Source: Yamagishiella unicocca
Lineage: Eukaryota; Chlorophyta; Chlorophyceae; Chlamydomonadales; Volvocaceae
Direction: 5' to 3'
Assembly: GCA_003116995.1 (NCBI GenBank)
Contig: BDSL01000053.1
Coordinates: 372,001 to 436,000, forward strand
Length of the DNA: 64,000 nucleotides
The notes beneath the pieces were generated by a model. It saw only the letters and a list, made by a program, of their open reading frames with translations, ran no database searches and was not told where the DNA came from. Shown here piece by piece: positions 54,454 to 64,000 of this stretch; the first letter of the stretch is position 1; every line of letters begins with the position of its first letter. The position numbers and the translations under genes were made by a program.

Positions 54454-57400
54454 TTGACCAATAGGCCTGACTCGTTAGAAGGAGACGTGTTCGTTCCGCC
54501 TGTTTGCGATCCCATTAAATGTGATCGTATGTTCCTTCCCGAAGAATTTCGAAGGGTTGAGAGTGAGCTGGGCCGTCAATTTACATTTGACGCCGCATGT
54601 AACAGTTCAGGCGACAACAGTCTCTGTGCGCGATTTGCCTCTCCAACGAATTCGTTCTTTGACACGGATGTCTCAGGCGAGCACGTTTGGATCAATCCCC
54701 CATATTCGCACATCAAACAATGGCAACAACATTACTCGCGCTGTAAGCGCAAAGACCCAGAGCACACGTCAGCAGTTTTCGTAGTGCCAAAGTGGTCACA
54801 AACAGAACGTGTCATGCGTACAGCAGGCTTTCAGCTGTTGAAAACATACGCAGTGGGTACGAAGCTGTTTACCAAAAAAGGCACGGGCAACACTCGTACG
54901 GAAATGCCCGGCATCCCCTGGCCAGTTCAGCTATGGTATGATGCCCCAGCCATTCCAGTCCAGCTCAATAGCGTTGGAAACACGAGTCGTTCTATGATCT
55001 TCGATGCTCGTTTATGCCAAACAACCTGCAAGGTGCTTACCGATTCGGGTGCAAATTGCAAAGGTGCTGCAGACGGCTTCATCACTCACGACGCTGTTCG
55101 TAATATGTCTCTGTCAATCAGACAGTCCAACACGGCTTCCGTCCGCTTAGCGAACGGTTCCAGCGAGCTCACTGAAGGCTCGATCATTACCACCTTGCGC
55201 ATTGGTTCTTTCCAGGACACAGTTAAACTACTGGTTCTCAAACAAGGACTACCAGGGGTCGAGGTTATCCTCGCAAACGACTGGTTGGAAAAGCGCAAAG
55301 CTCTCATGTGCTGGGCAACACACACGCTTACAGTGCACAAAGCTTCTGGTGGTTCTGCAACTTTGAAACCAGCATTTTGGTCTTCTGTTGATAATGAAGA
55401 ACACCTTGACGGTGTTGCTATCATGAATTACGTCACCGCTACTCTGTATGCAGCAAGTACGGTAGAAACGATGTCGGCTAAAGCCGCATCAAGGAGGATA
55501 GCCAAAGGTGCACGAAGCTACTTGTTGCTTGTGCAAACAGAGCTCGTTGAGGAAGAGTCGGCCCCAGGCACACAACAAAACAGCGCCGATCTCATACTAC
55601 AAACAACTATGCAAGAGTTGTTAGACGAATACAAGGATGTATTCGAAGAGCTCAAAGGCCTTCCACCATATCGCGAAGTAGGTCACACCATTCCGTTAGT
55701 GGATGGTGCGGTACCGCCGGCCAAACGCATGTACCGCTTGACTCAATTGGAACAGCAAGAGGTACGCAAACAAGTCACCGAATTATTGAAGAAAGGTTAC
55801 ATTGAACCTTCAACTTCTCCCTACGGTGCACCAGTGATTTTTGTGGAAAAAGCAAACGGTCAAGGCCTCAGAATGGTCCTTGATTACCGTTCCTTAAACA
55901 AACTCACAATCAAACGGCGATACCCGATGCCTAACATCACAGACCTATTCGATCAACTCCAAGGAGCCCAACTGTCCAGCTCCCTGGATTTGCAACAGGG
56001 GTACAATCAAATTCGCATCTCAGCAGAAGATGTCGATAAAACGGCCTTTATAGCTCCGGGAATGGGCCAGTTCCAATTTAAGGTCCTATGCTTCGGCCTC
56101 ACAAACGCCCCTGCAACGTTCCAAGCGGTCATGAATCGAATTTTCGCCGACCACATTGGCAAATTTGTGCTGGTGTACTTGGACGATATATTGGTCTTTA
56201 GCAAGACCCCAGCCGAACATGAACAACACCTCCGTGTGGTGTTGTCCTTGTTACGAAAGCACGAGTTCAAGGCAAAAATGTCTAAGTGCCAGTTCAATTG
56301 TGCTGAGCTGCACTTTCTGGGCCACATAGTCAGCCGTGAAGGCTTAAAAGTGGACGAGCGCAAGGTCAAAGTCATAAGAGAGTGGCCAGTGCCACCTGAC
56401 TTATCCAAACTGCGCGCGTTCCTTGGCTTAGCCAATTATTTTAGGAGGTTCATCCAAGGTTATTCCTCCCTTGTGGCCCCGCTCACGTCACTCACCAGTG
56501 CGAAGATGCCCTACCATTGGACGGATGCCTGCCAAGCAGCATTCGAGGGCGTGAAGCATGCCTTGACAAATGCACCAGTACTTAAGCTCCCAGAGCTGGA
56601 TAAGCCTTTCTTAGTCTGGTCTGACGCTTCGATTCATGGCACTGGCGCTGTCCTTCTGCAAGAAGACAGACCAGTAGCCTACACAAGCTCGAAGTTTAAC
56701 AAAGCTGAGTACAATTACTCAACAACAGATCAGGAATGCCTAGGAACAGTTCTGGCATTGGAGGAATGGCGCTGTTATTTGGAAGGGGCTACTGACGTTA
56801 CTCTCGTCACAGACCACCAACCACTTGTCTATTTACAGGACCAACAAAGCGCTGATAAACTCTCCCGAAGGCAAGCTCGATGGATGGAACGGTTATCCCG
56901 TTTCAATTTCAAATGGGAGTACCGCCCCGGACGGATTAACGTCGCAGACCCTATAAGTCGGGTACATGACGTGGTGCTCAATGTGCTAACGGCTTCGCTT
57001 ATTGATAGCGACTTGGGACGCCGAATCAAAAACGGGTATGACGGTGATCCCACCCTTAAGGGTACCCAGGTAGCAAAACTGCAGCTCAGGCGCAAAAACG
57101 GTTTCTGGTATCATGGATCCCAGATGTACGTGCCTGCCAATGCTGACCTAAGGAAAGACATCCTGCGAGAATATCATGATGTTCCTTACGCTGGCCATCG
57201 CGGCATTGACCGCACCAAACAAGCGATCGCACAAACATATTGGTGGCCCGGGCTCGACACTGACGTTAAAGCCTACGTTAAGACTTGCCCCAATTGTCAG
57301 CGAAACAAACCAACTAACGCCAAGCCGGGCGGATTGCTGCAGCCGCTTCCCATCCCTTCTGAAGTATGGGAAAGCGTATCAATGGATTTGATAACCCAGC

Positions 57401-58494
57401 TACCAACAACCCGTAATGGGCATGACGCGATAGTAGTGTTCGTGGACCGGCTAAGCAAAATGACACACTTTGCTTCCACACACACATCCGTCGGAGCTGA
57501 AGAGTTAGCACGCCTTTTTGTGGCTACCGTCTTCAGGCAGCACGGCCTTCCCACAAATATTGTGTCGGACCGGGACACACGCTTTACAAGCAACTTTTGG
57601 AAGGAAATTTTTCGCCTGCTAGGCACTCACCTCTACATGAGCACAGCCTACCACCCACAAACAGATGGGCAAACTGAACGCATGAATCGTGTTCTTGAGG
57701 AGACACTCAGGCACTATATCTCGCCCACTCAGGACGACTGGGACGACCACTTGCCGCTCATCGAGTTTGCTATTAACAACTCGAAGCAGCGCTCTACGGG
57801 AGTATCCCCGTTCTACTTAAATGGCGTTAAGCAACCACGTGTGCCGGTTGACTTGCACCTTAAGTCCAAAGTGCCTGCCGCTGACCAGTACCAGACGGTC
57901 ATGCGAAAGCGTATTAACCACGCTAAACAGTGCCTCCAGGCTGCGCAATCTCAACAAAAACATGATGCCGACCTTTACAGGCGTCCAGTGTGTTATGAGG
58001 TTGGAGACGAAGTGCTGCTAAGTACTAAAAACATCAATTTGAAAACCCTTGGTACAAAGAAACTGATGCCAAAGTACATCGGTCCTTATACGGTTGTCGC
58101 CAAAGTTGGAGCTTCCGCGGTAAAACTTGAGTTACCTAAGGACTCCCGAATACATCCGGTCTTCCACGTCTCTTTGTTGAAACCCTTCAAAGAGAACGGG
58201 ACGCGGCAACCACCCCAACCAATACTCGTCGAAGGCGAACCTTATTACATGGTCGAAGGTATTGTCGACCATAGGGACGTTTCACTCCGAGGGGGAAAAG
58301 GGAAAACCCGTCGAGAATATCTCGTCAAATGGCAAGGGTACGATTCCGGGCATAACAGTTATGAACCCGAAGACTCCCTACGCCAATCAACTCCCTTGGC
58401 TGAAGCACTCGACGAGTACGAACGCAAACTTGCGATAAAGGCCAGGCATCCAAGGCCTGCGGAGATAACCAACCCGGCTAAACGTAAAAGGTAG
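54454..58494 (+). CDS. pol: Pol polyprotein: NPPY methyltransferase-like domain, protease, RT, RNase H, integrase, chromodomain
   Basis: The frame is continuous with gag through one UAG (open from 54418); the first codon here is TTG, first ATG at 54529. Numbering from 54454, 1346 residues. Residues ~26-150 resemble phage-type DNA N6-adenine methyltransferases: FTFDAACNSS, WINPPYSHI (N81-P-P-Y84), AVFVVPKWS. Then a retropepsin-type DSG (D197), RT (about 430-650; YLDD at 575-578), RNase H (WSDASIHGTGAVL, TDHQPLVYL), integrase with zinc finger H908, H915 and CPNC, and catalytic D978, D1039, E1075 (D-x35-E), and a C-terminal chromodomain (about 1264-1325; YLVKWQGY). All catalytic residues are present. 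The chromodomain assigns the element to chromoviruses and should steer integration to modified chromatin. The methyltransferase-like part is unusual for Ty3/gypsy. Confidence 0.95.
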   Translation: MTNRPDSLEGDVFVPPVCDPIKCDRMFLPEEFRRVESELGRQFTFDAACNSSGDNSLCARFASPTNSFFDTDVSGEHVWINPPYSHIKQWQQHYSRCKRKDPEHTSAVFVVPKWSQTERVMRTAGFQLLKTYAVGTKLFTKKGTGNTRTEMPGIPWPVQLWYDAPAIPVQLNSVGNTSRSMIFDARLCQTTCKVLTDSGANCKGAADGFITHDAVRNMSLSIRQSNTASVRLANGSSELTEGSIITTLRIGSFQDTVKLLVLKQGLPGVEVILANDWLEKRKALMCWATHTLTVHKASGGSATLKPAFWSSVDNEEHLDGVAIMNYVTATLYAASTVETMSAKAASRRIAKGARSYLLLVQTELVEEESAPGTQQNSADLILQTTMQELLDEYKDVFEELKGLPPYREVGHTIPLVDGAVPPAKRMYRLTQLEQQEVRKQVTELLKKGYIEPSTSPYGAPVIFVEKANGQGLRMVLDYRSLNKLTIKRRYPMPNITDLFDQLQGAQLSSSLDLQQGYNQIRISAEDVDKTAFIAPGMGQFQFKVLCFGLTNAPATFQAVMNRIFADHIGKFVLVYLDDILVFSKTPAEHEQHLRVVLSLLRKHEFKAKMSKCQFNCAELHFLGHIVSREGLKVDERKVKVIREWPVPPDLSKLRAFLGLANYFRRFIQGYSSLVAPLTSLTSAKMPYHWTDACQAAFEGVKHALTNAPVLKLPELDKPFLVWSDASIHGTGAVLLQEDRPVAYTSSKFNKAEYNYSTTDQECLGTVLALEEWRCYLEGATDVTLVTDHQPLVYLQDQQSADKLSRRQARWMERLSRFNFKWEYRPGRINVADPISRVHDVVLNVLTASLIDSDLGRRIKNGYDGDPTLKGTQVAKLQLRRKNGFWYHGSQMYVPANADLRKDILREYHDVPYAGHRGIDRTKQAIAQTYWWPGLDTDVKAYVKTCPNCQRNKPTNAKPGGLLQPLPIPSEVWESVSMDLITQLPTTRNGHDAIVVFVDRLSKMTHFASTHTSVGAEELARLFVATVFRQHGLPTNIVSDRDTRFTSNFWKEIFRLLGTHLYMSTAYHPQTDGQTERMNRVLEETLRHYISPTQDDWDDHLPLIEFAINNSKQRSTGVSPFYLNGVKQPRVPVDLHLKSKVPAADQYQTVMRKRINHAKQCLQAAQSQQKHDADLYRRPVCYEVGDEVLLSTKNINLKTLGTKKLMPKYIGPYTVVAKVGASAVKLELPKDSRIHPVFHVSLLKPFKENGTRQPPQPILVEGEPYYMVEGIVDHRDVSLRGGKGKTRREYLVKWQGYDSGHNSYEPEDSLRQSTPLAEALDEYERKLAIKARHPRPAEITNPAKRKR

Positions 58495-58513
58495 CTCCCG
58501 GGACGGTTCGCTC

Positions 58514-58527
58514 CAGAGGGGGGGGAG
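58514..58527 (+). promoter_or_regulatory. Polypurine tract
   Basis: AGAGGGGGGGGAG directly precedes the 3' LTR TGTAGC, as expected for the plus-strand primer. Confidence 0.9.
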
Positions 58528-59000
58528 TGTAGCAAGCTACATTTACCTTACACAAATACATATAATAATATGTAATACTAATTACGGCCTATTGCGTTTA
58601 GCGGACTTGCGGCCTATGCCACACACGAGTCTGACTGGCGTAATTGGCGTGACTAGCGTAACCGTCGAGGGGCCTCCGAAGGCGGGCCCTACGTGATGGC
58701 GTAACGCACAAGGACCCTCCTACGTCGGGCCCTACATGATCATGATCACGATGTCGTACGGACACTCCGGCAGGTGGACCGAGATATAAGCCATCCAGGT
58801 GGGGTGTTACGGCCAGACACAACGTACCACGTTACTTAGTGTTCGGAGTTCAAGACTCCGCTGCCACCGTTCTTATCTATAGTATGCGATCGGTCTTCGC
58901 CGTCGTTCGGCACGGACCCTTCAGTTCGACCACTACGCTTCCGACCGCCGTCGGCAGGATTCCTACCGCCAAGGTAAGCTTCTGTCGCATGCTTACTACA
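58528..59000 (+). repeat. LTR copy 3 (3' LTR), 473 bp
   Basis: Identical to copies 1 and 2 and followed at once by the right target duplication GTGCC (59001-59005). Confidence 0.96.
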
Positions 59001-59005
59001 GTGCC

Positions 59006-59700
59006 GCTCTGCCTGGTTTAGCTTATAAATAGCGACGAAATTACTAAAAAGCGGAAGCTGCGAATAATTGACACGAACGAAGCGTGCCTGCTAATAACCA
59101 TATCTACCGATATCGGTATTTGGGTAATGTCCAAGTATTTTACTTCAAGCGTAAAACCCTAAATAGTCCATCAGCCGCCGCTTTCACACAAATGATGTCG
59201 ATATCAAGGCCAACAAATTCATAACAACATAAAATTACAATCAGTTGGCGGATTGGTTCGTGGATCAGGCAACCGGGATTGTGTGCACGGTTGCCTGTGG
59301 CACCACCAACGACATACCAATCCATTCACGAACAACAACGAGCCACACCCATCCGCCCCAGCTTTTCAACTGACTGCCGATTAAGGGACCAAATCAGACA
59401 ACCAACATATGGCTATTCCGCAGCATATAGCAGCCCGATGTTCAGGGCAAACACAATGGTATACAGTACTCGCACGTACACCCCCCCTCTATGGGACTCT
59501 AGGCCTTCCAAAGGCGGCCGACGCAGTGAAGATCGTATCGAGGTAAGCAATGCAAAACTCCGCGCAAGTGGTACAAGTTGTTCCATACAGAGCAGGAGCT
59601 GGCTGCCAGTATCATGGGCATGAAGGTGCATACTGCCCAAGACAGCGTCCACACAACACATTGGACGGGCCACCTCATTTCCCTTCCAACAACATGCATT
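59006..59700. repeat. Duplication copy B, 3' flank of kinase B (right of the retrotransposon)
   Basis: Similar to about 38725-39290 and then 39680-39720 of copy A (shared GACACGAACGA, TTTCACAC, GCAGGA..TG..AGTATC and GGACGGGCC words), with about 390 bp of copy A missing. It should contain the 3' UTR of kinase B. No gene is seen. Confidence 0.75.
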
Positions 59701-59858
59701 CTAACAAGCAGCAGACCCGCTGAGATGATGGCCTCGAAGACGGGTCCGCCAGCAAGCAATCTCCAGCCAGAGCAGTGAAGCCGGGCGGCACGTTGGCAGG
59801 CCACACCAGCAAGTCAGGCGGCAGTGCTGCCGCCTCGTATGGGTCACTCCGCGCCGCT
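59675..59858 (-). pseudogene. Out-of-frame C-lobe remnant of kinase B
   Basis: In the frame ending at 59675 the translation (SDPYEAAALPPDLL, then PPGFTALAGDCLLADPSSRPS) is nearly identical to the last 60 residues of kinase A. The 76-bp deletion separates it from the upstream kinase frame. High conservation suggests the deletion is recent. Confidence 0.85.
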
Positions 59859-62800
59859 CCCACAGCACCACAGCGAATGCATACACGTCACCCGCGGGGC
59901 CGGCCCAGCCATGGCGGACCAGCTCGGGGGCCGAGTAAGCGGAACTGCGCCTGCGGGGGTGCAGTGGGACAGGCTGTCAGCGGGGTATGGCGGTGCTGGA
60001 CGCAGGGCCATGGCAGCCCGTGGCACCAACCCCGGCTGCACATGAAGCACATGCATGGGCACTCTGGTACCTGGCAGCTCTGCTGTGGCACCAGGTTGTG
60101 CTGCGCCAACACCACCCTGCACCTACCTCGCCGGCCCTGAAAGGTGTGTCACCTGCTCGCCACTGCCCAGCCGTCCCGACAGCCCAAAGTCGCACACCTT
60201 GGCTACATAGCCATACATGTATGGGCCAACACCATCGCCACGGGTCCCCGCCGTACAGCCCCGTACGCTCTTCAGCAGGATGTTGGACGAGCTGACGTCA
60301 GCGTGCACAATGGCCCGTCGATGGAGGTGCGCCAGGCCACGTGCCGCCTGCAGCGCCAGCGCCAGAACCACACGGAGCTGCAGCTGCCTCTGCTGAGGGA
60401 AGGACATGCTGGATGTTGCCGCCACGTCAAGGGGGGCCGGCACAGGGCTGCTCTCAAAGGAAGGCTGCTGTGGGCCATCAGTGATCTGCCCCATACCAGA
60501 CAGCCTAGAGGTTCCACTGACACCCTGGTGTTGCATGCTGGCAGGGACAACAGCCTGGCCCAAGCACGCCGGTCCTGGTAGAGGCGCCAACAGTGTCCCC
60601 CTCTCCAGGCAGTGCCTGAGGCTGTTTGCATCGCACAGCTCCTGCACCAGCGTCAGCTTCCACACTTCCAGCTCGGCGCCATTGAAGGCATCTGATCCAC
60701 CACAGACAGAGCTGCACGCCACAGATGAGCCGCCACCAGTCCTGCCGTCTGCTGCGACATTTGAGGTCTCTCCACGGGCCGTGGAAGGCAGCAGCACATC
60801 CTCCCCCAGGCGCTGCAGCATGTAGGTGTATGTGGCCACCACATTGGGGTGTGACACGGACGAGCTGATGGCGGCTTCCTGGATGGCTTGGCTGGCATCA
60901 TGGAAGGCGTGGGAGTCTTGGGAACCGGAACAGCCCTGCAGGTCATGGCAAGTGGGGAATAGCACACTCAGCCGTGCCCCATGTATCCGTATGCTTCTCA
61001 GCATGCTGCATATTGTGGTCAGACGCCAATTCTTAATAGCCACCGTGCCCACAGCCTACCTCAGCGGGCCGCTGCAGCAGCTGGCTCTTGACCGCCACGT
61101 CCAGTCCCCGCCACACACCTCGGTGCACTACACCCTGCGCGCCGTGGCCCAGCTCGCCGCAAATGGTCAGCAACTCCGCCGGGCCACCGGCACCTTCCTG
61201 TGGACCCGCTCCTGAAGCACACCGCTCAGCACCTTCTGCCTCCTTCACGTCCTGGGAGTGGGACATGGCTTCCTCGAGCTCCTGGCCCTCCATCACACTG
61301 CCACTCCCATGGTGTGCAGGGCCACCGGCCGCACCAATGCTAACATTGATGTTGCCATCCATGAGCAGGTGTCTCCCTGCGGACACAGTCATGTAGCACT
61401 GATGGATACCGGTGTACATCATCGTGAGCGCGCGCTGCGCTGTTGTGTCAACCTCAGGGCCAGGAGACGGTGGTGTTGCCCCTGAAATAGCTGCTGATGT
61501 GGGCGCTGAGCAGGTTATGGAAGGGGCTGACGAATCTGAAGGAACTGAAGGATTTGATCTCCTGTTGGACGAGGCCGGCGAGGGATTGGACATCAACATT
61601 GTGCACGCTGCTTCCGGCTTTTCATTACTCTTGATATCCTCATTAACAACCCAGATGCAAGTCACCATGCCGCTGCAGTTGGGTTTGTTGCGCTCAGTTT
61701 CATCAATGGCTGGACAGTGGTCATGCAAACGGACATCGCTGTTTTTGCCCTTGGGACCTAAGCTGACAGCCAGGTGCCTCGAGCAGACCTTTATCCATAT
61801 GACGGTGATCAAGGCTAGAATGGAGATTATGAGGACACCACCGATGACGCAGCCAGCTATTATCGCACCAACACCCCTGCGCGGGGCCCCCCCTGGTGAT
61901 GACCGAGCTTCTTGTGAGAACGCCTGCACTGCTCCTGACGTCGTTGGAGCTGGTGGCCGTATTTCCTGACGCGTGGGCTCTTCCTGAGACGGTGTCGGCG
62001 GCGGTGGCGGCGGCGGCGGCGGTGGTGGCGGCAGTGGCGGCAGTGGCGGCAGTGGCGGCAGTGGCGGCAGTGGCGGCGGCGGTGATGTCTCTGAGGGGGC
62101 CAGCAATGATGGGAGACGCACGGGCAGCCCCAGCTGCTGTGGCAGCTGCAGCGGCGGCTCCAGCCCCGGTATGACTGGCAGCTGCGAGGTGAATGTGACG
62201 TTGCGGCCCTGCAGCCCACACCACCACAGCCGCTCAAAGGAGAGGCTAGTGGTGGGAACAAGAGCCGACTGTGCTGCTGCTACTGCCGATCCCTGTGACA
62301 GCACCGATCCTGTCAGCATCATCCCCAGCTGGTCCGCCAGGACGGGGTCGAGGCTGGTGGCGGTTAAGTTAGCTCCCCACGCCCACACCAGGAGCTCCAA
62401 CTCCGCCTGTGGTACTACCAATGTCACCGAATCCAAGAACACGTATGGCAGACCCGCGGGTCGGTTGCTGCCGGGGACTGGCCTCAGGATAGTGTTGGTG
62501 CCGCCGCCTGCACTGTTAAGCGCTGCCACTGCTCCCGCTGCCGCTGCTGGCCTGTCAAATGCCATGGTCCACAGGCACGATGTGAAGTTGGTCAGGGCCG
62601 GGGACAGGCCCTGGGTGGGCCTTGTGTCCACCAGCTCATGTAATCGCCTGCCGGAATGACGTGTTGGCATGCCGGAGCCCTCCTGGGCGGCCAGCTCGCT
62701 TGTCGTGCCTGCAGTCAGGCCACTGCCTCGGTGCCTTGCGCCATTGCCTTGGCGGCTGCTCCTTGCGCTGCTGTCAGCAACAGCAGTGGCCTTACCATTG

Positions 62801-63999
62801 CTGTCGGGGCCGTCAGATGTTGGCGTGGCTCTCCCAATGAGTCGCCTGGAGATGAGCGGAACCCCTGGGGATGTTTCCACCAGCACTTGCGACGGGGGTG
62901 CTCGATGCGCAGCGGGATTAGGTGGATCTGGGTTCGGAATGATGTACAGCCCTGCCGGAGGGAGACCGGTGAGGATGATGTCACGGATGGTAACTGATGC
63001 GTTGTCAGAAGCCAGCACTATGGCACCTGTCACCTGGCCTACATTCATCACTGAAACTTGAGAAGAGCTGCCCACCAATGTGGTGGGCACTGCCAAGAAG
63101 GTGGGTGCACGAGAGACTGCCGACTTAGTACCTGACCCCGTCTTTATTTCCATGAAGCTTTCCACAACCATCCAAACAATCGGCATGAACATTGCTCGGC
63201 TTGCTGTAAGGTCAGAGGGAGGAATGGGGTAAAAGGAATCAAGAGTTACCACTCTGTCCAAGCTCACGATCATTCCATTCACACCCTCCGGAACTAGGCT
63301 GCAGAGTTGCCGTGGCGATGGCAGCAAGGCACAACCAGAACGGCATGGGGTTGTGTCACTGGTGGGGGCACTGCTGGCAGTGAGGGGAGTACCCGGAGGG
63401 CTGGACTTCTCATCTCGACTACTAGCGGTGCTGTTGGTAATAAGGCCAGCTCTGATGTCATCGCTGCTGGCACCCATGTCATCGCTGCCACAGTGGCATC
63501 CTCGTGCGGTGTCCTCCTTCGTGACCAGGACGTTATCCATCACCATCCGGTCGGACCATGTGGTGCTGTGAGTGATAAGGAGGGAGGGGCGTCCACTGGT
63601 CGCCTCCACCACCTGCACACATCATGTCCACGAGTCGCACCATCCCATGTCAAAGGTGAATGTTGGTAATGCGGCGACTTGAACCTGGGATGGGTGTCAC
63701 CCGGGGCAGAACCAGTGGTGGCAGCAAAGTCACCCCACGCGCTCCATGGCACCCTCCTGGCGTGGCTTCTGAAAGGGATCGTGCGTGCGCCTAACAACAG
63801 TCTGTTGCGGTAGTGATGCCCACGGGCAGTGTCCAATGCCACTTAAGGCAACAACACAGCACCAACACAGCTCACAAATGAGGCGAACACCATGATTGTG
63901 AAGATACCGCCCATTCACACCCAATCCCAGGGCAACTGCCCTACCTCGGTGGCGATGCCCTCCATGAGGGCCTTCCCCTCATCCACACAAAGGTCGCCT
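59701..63999 (-). CDS. Receptor-like protein kinase B, frameshifted C-lobe, 5' end beyond window
   Basis: Exons on minus: exon 1 from beyond 63999 to 63921 (only its 3' end, ...PWDW), exon 2 63612-61060, exon 3 60935-60127, exon 4 from 59950. It is a close paralogue of kinase A with the same exon borders. Kept features: N-glycosylated ectodomain, TM helix (AIIAGCVIGGVLIISILALI), GELGHGAQGVVHRG, VAVK, HADVSSSNILLK, CDFG, YSAPEL, DVYAFAVVLWE. The stalk before the TM is expanded to a long Pro/Leu-Pro run. In exon 4 a net 76-bp deletion (at about 59857, compared with 39880-39957) shifts the frame right after VVLWE. The protein then ends at 59701 with about 50 unrelated residues; the original frame, stopping near 59675, still encodes the lost C-lobe helices. 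It is probably a recent pseudogene or encodes a C-lobe-truncated receptor. Confidence 0.85.
61985..62090 (-). repeat. Proline-coding VNTR in kinase B stalk
   Basis: GGC/GGT triplets and a GGCGGCAGT nine-base unit encode a run of Pro with LPP spacers just outside the TM helix. Kinase A has only a short LPPPPTPS here. Units are multiples of three, so the frame is preserved. Confidence 0.9.
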
Positions 64000-64000
64000 A

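Larger units (their letters stand above)
51842..59000 (+). mobile_element. Ty3/gypsy chromovirus LTR retrotransposon, intact and recent (7159 bp)
   Basis: The element is bounded by GTGCC target duplications (51837-51841, 59001-59005) and by 473-bp LTRs starting TGTAGC and ending ACTACA. It contains, in order: LTR, 13 bp, LTR, primer-binding region, gag (52867-54417), one in-frame UAG, pol (to 58494), a polypurine tract and the 3' LTR. The three LTR copies read identical, so insertion was very recent, and both frames are open. Codon use is less G/C-biased than in neighbouring genes. The 3' end lies next to the 3' flank of kinase B. Confidence 0.97.

Overview
The window is nuclear DNA of a volvocine-type green alga (Chlamydomonadales: the Chlamydomonas/Gonium/Volvox group). 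This is inferred from high GC, many short introns with GT-AG (occasionally GC-AG) borders, TGTAA-type poly(A) signals, Ala/Gly/Pro homopolymer tracts in proteins, numerous intronic minisatellites, and receptor-like kinases of a style common in these algae. I cannot name the species. No rRNA, tRNA or CRISPR array was recognised. All gene models are spliced by eye: exon joins were accepted only where borders and reading phase agree, but none is backed by transcript data.

Left part (1-37 kb), eight spliced genes: a DUF563/GT61 glycosyltransferase (+, 712-6289); a TMEM120/TMPIT membrane protein (-, 7301-11458), convergent with it and apparently sharing a palindromic poly(A) signal; about 3.7 kb with no recognised gene, holding a foldback inverted repeat; a 15-exon receptor-like kinase (-, 15168-22776); a glutathione S-transferase (+, 23234-24956), divergent from the kinase; a NEPRO-domain protein (-, 25268-29427); head-to-head with it a nucleus-encoded mitochondrial ribosomal protein uS3m (+, 29865-33202); then an unrecognised, probably mitochondrial protein (+, 33542-37115) in tandem.

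Right part (37.7-64 kb), a segmental duplication rich in mobile DNA. Copy A (about 37.7-45.45 kb) carries an intact 1705-residue receptor-like kinase. Copy B (about 50.9 kb to past the window end) carries its paralogue, whose last exon has a 76-bp deletion and frameshift. A truncated third fragment lies at 50.03-50.87 kb. Between the copies are a LINE 3' remnant and a 1.6-kb PIF/Harbinger-like element with 22-bp terminal inverted repeats and TTA target duplications.

Copy B is interrupted by a fresh 7.16-kb Ty3/gypsy chromovirus (51842-59000; TSD GTGCC; identical 473-bp LTRs). It has three unusual properties: the 5' end is LTR - 13 bp of primer-binding region - LTR; gag and pol share one frame split by a single UAG codon; and Pol begins with an NPPY-containing domain resembling phage-type DNA N6-adenine methyltransferases, ahead of protease, RT, RNase H, integrase and chromodomain. 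This element is the most novel item in the window.
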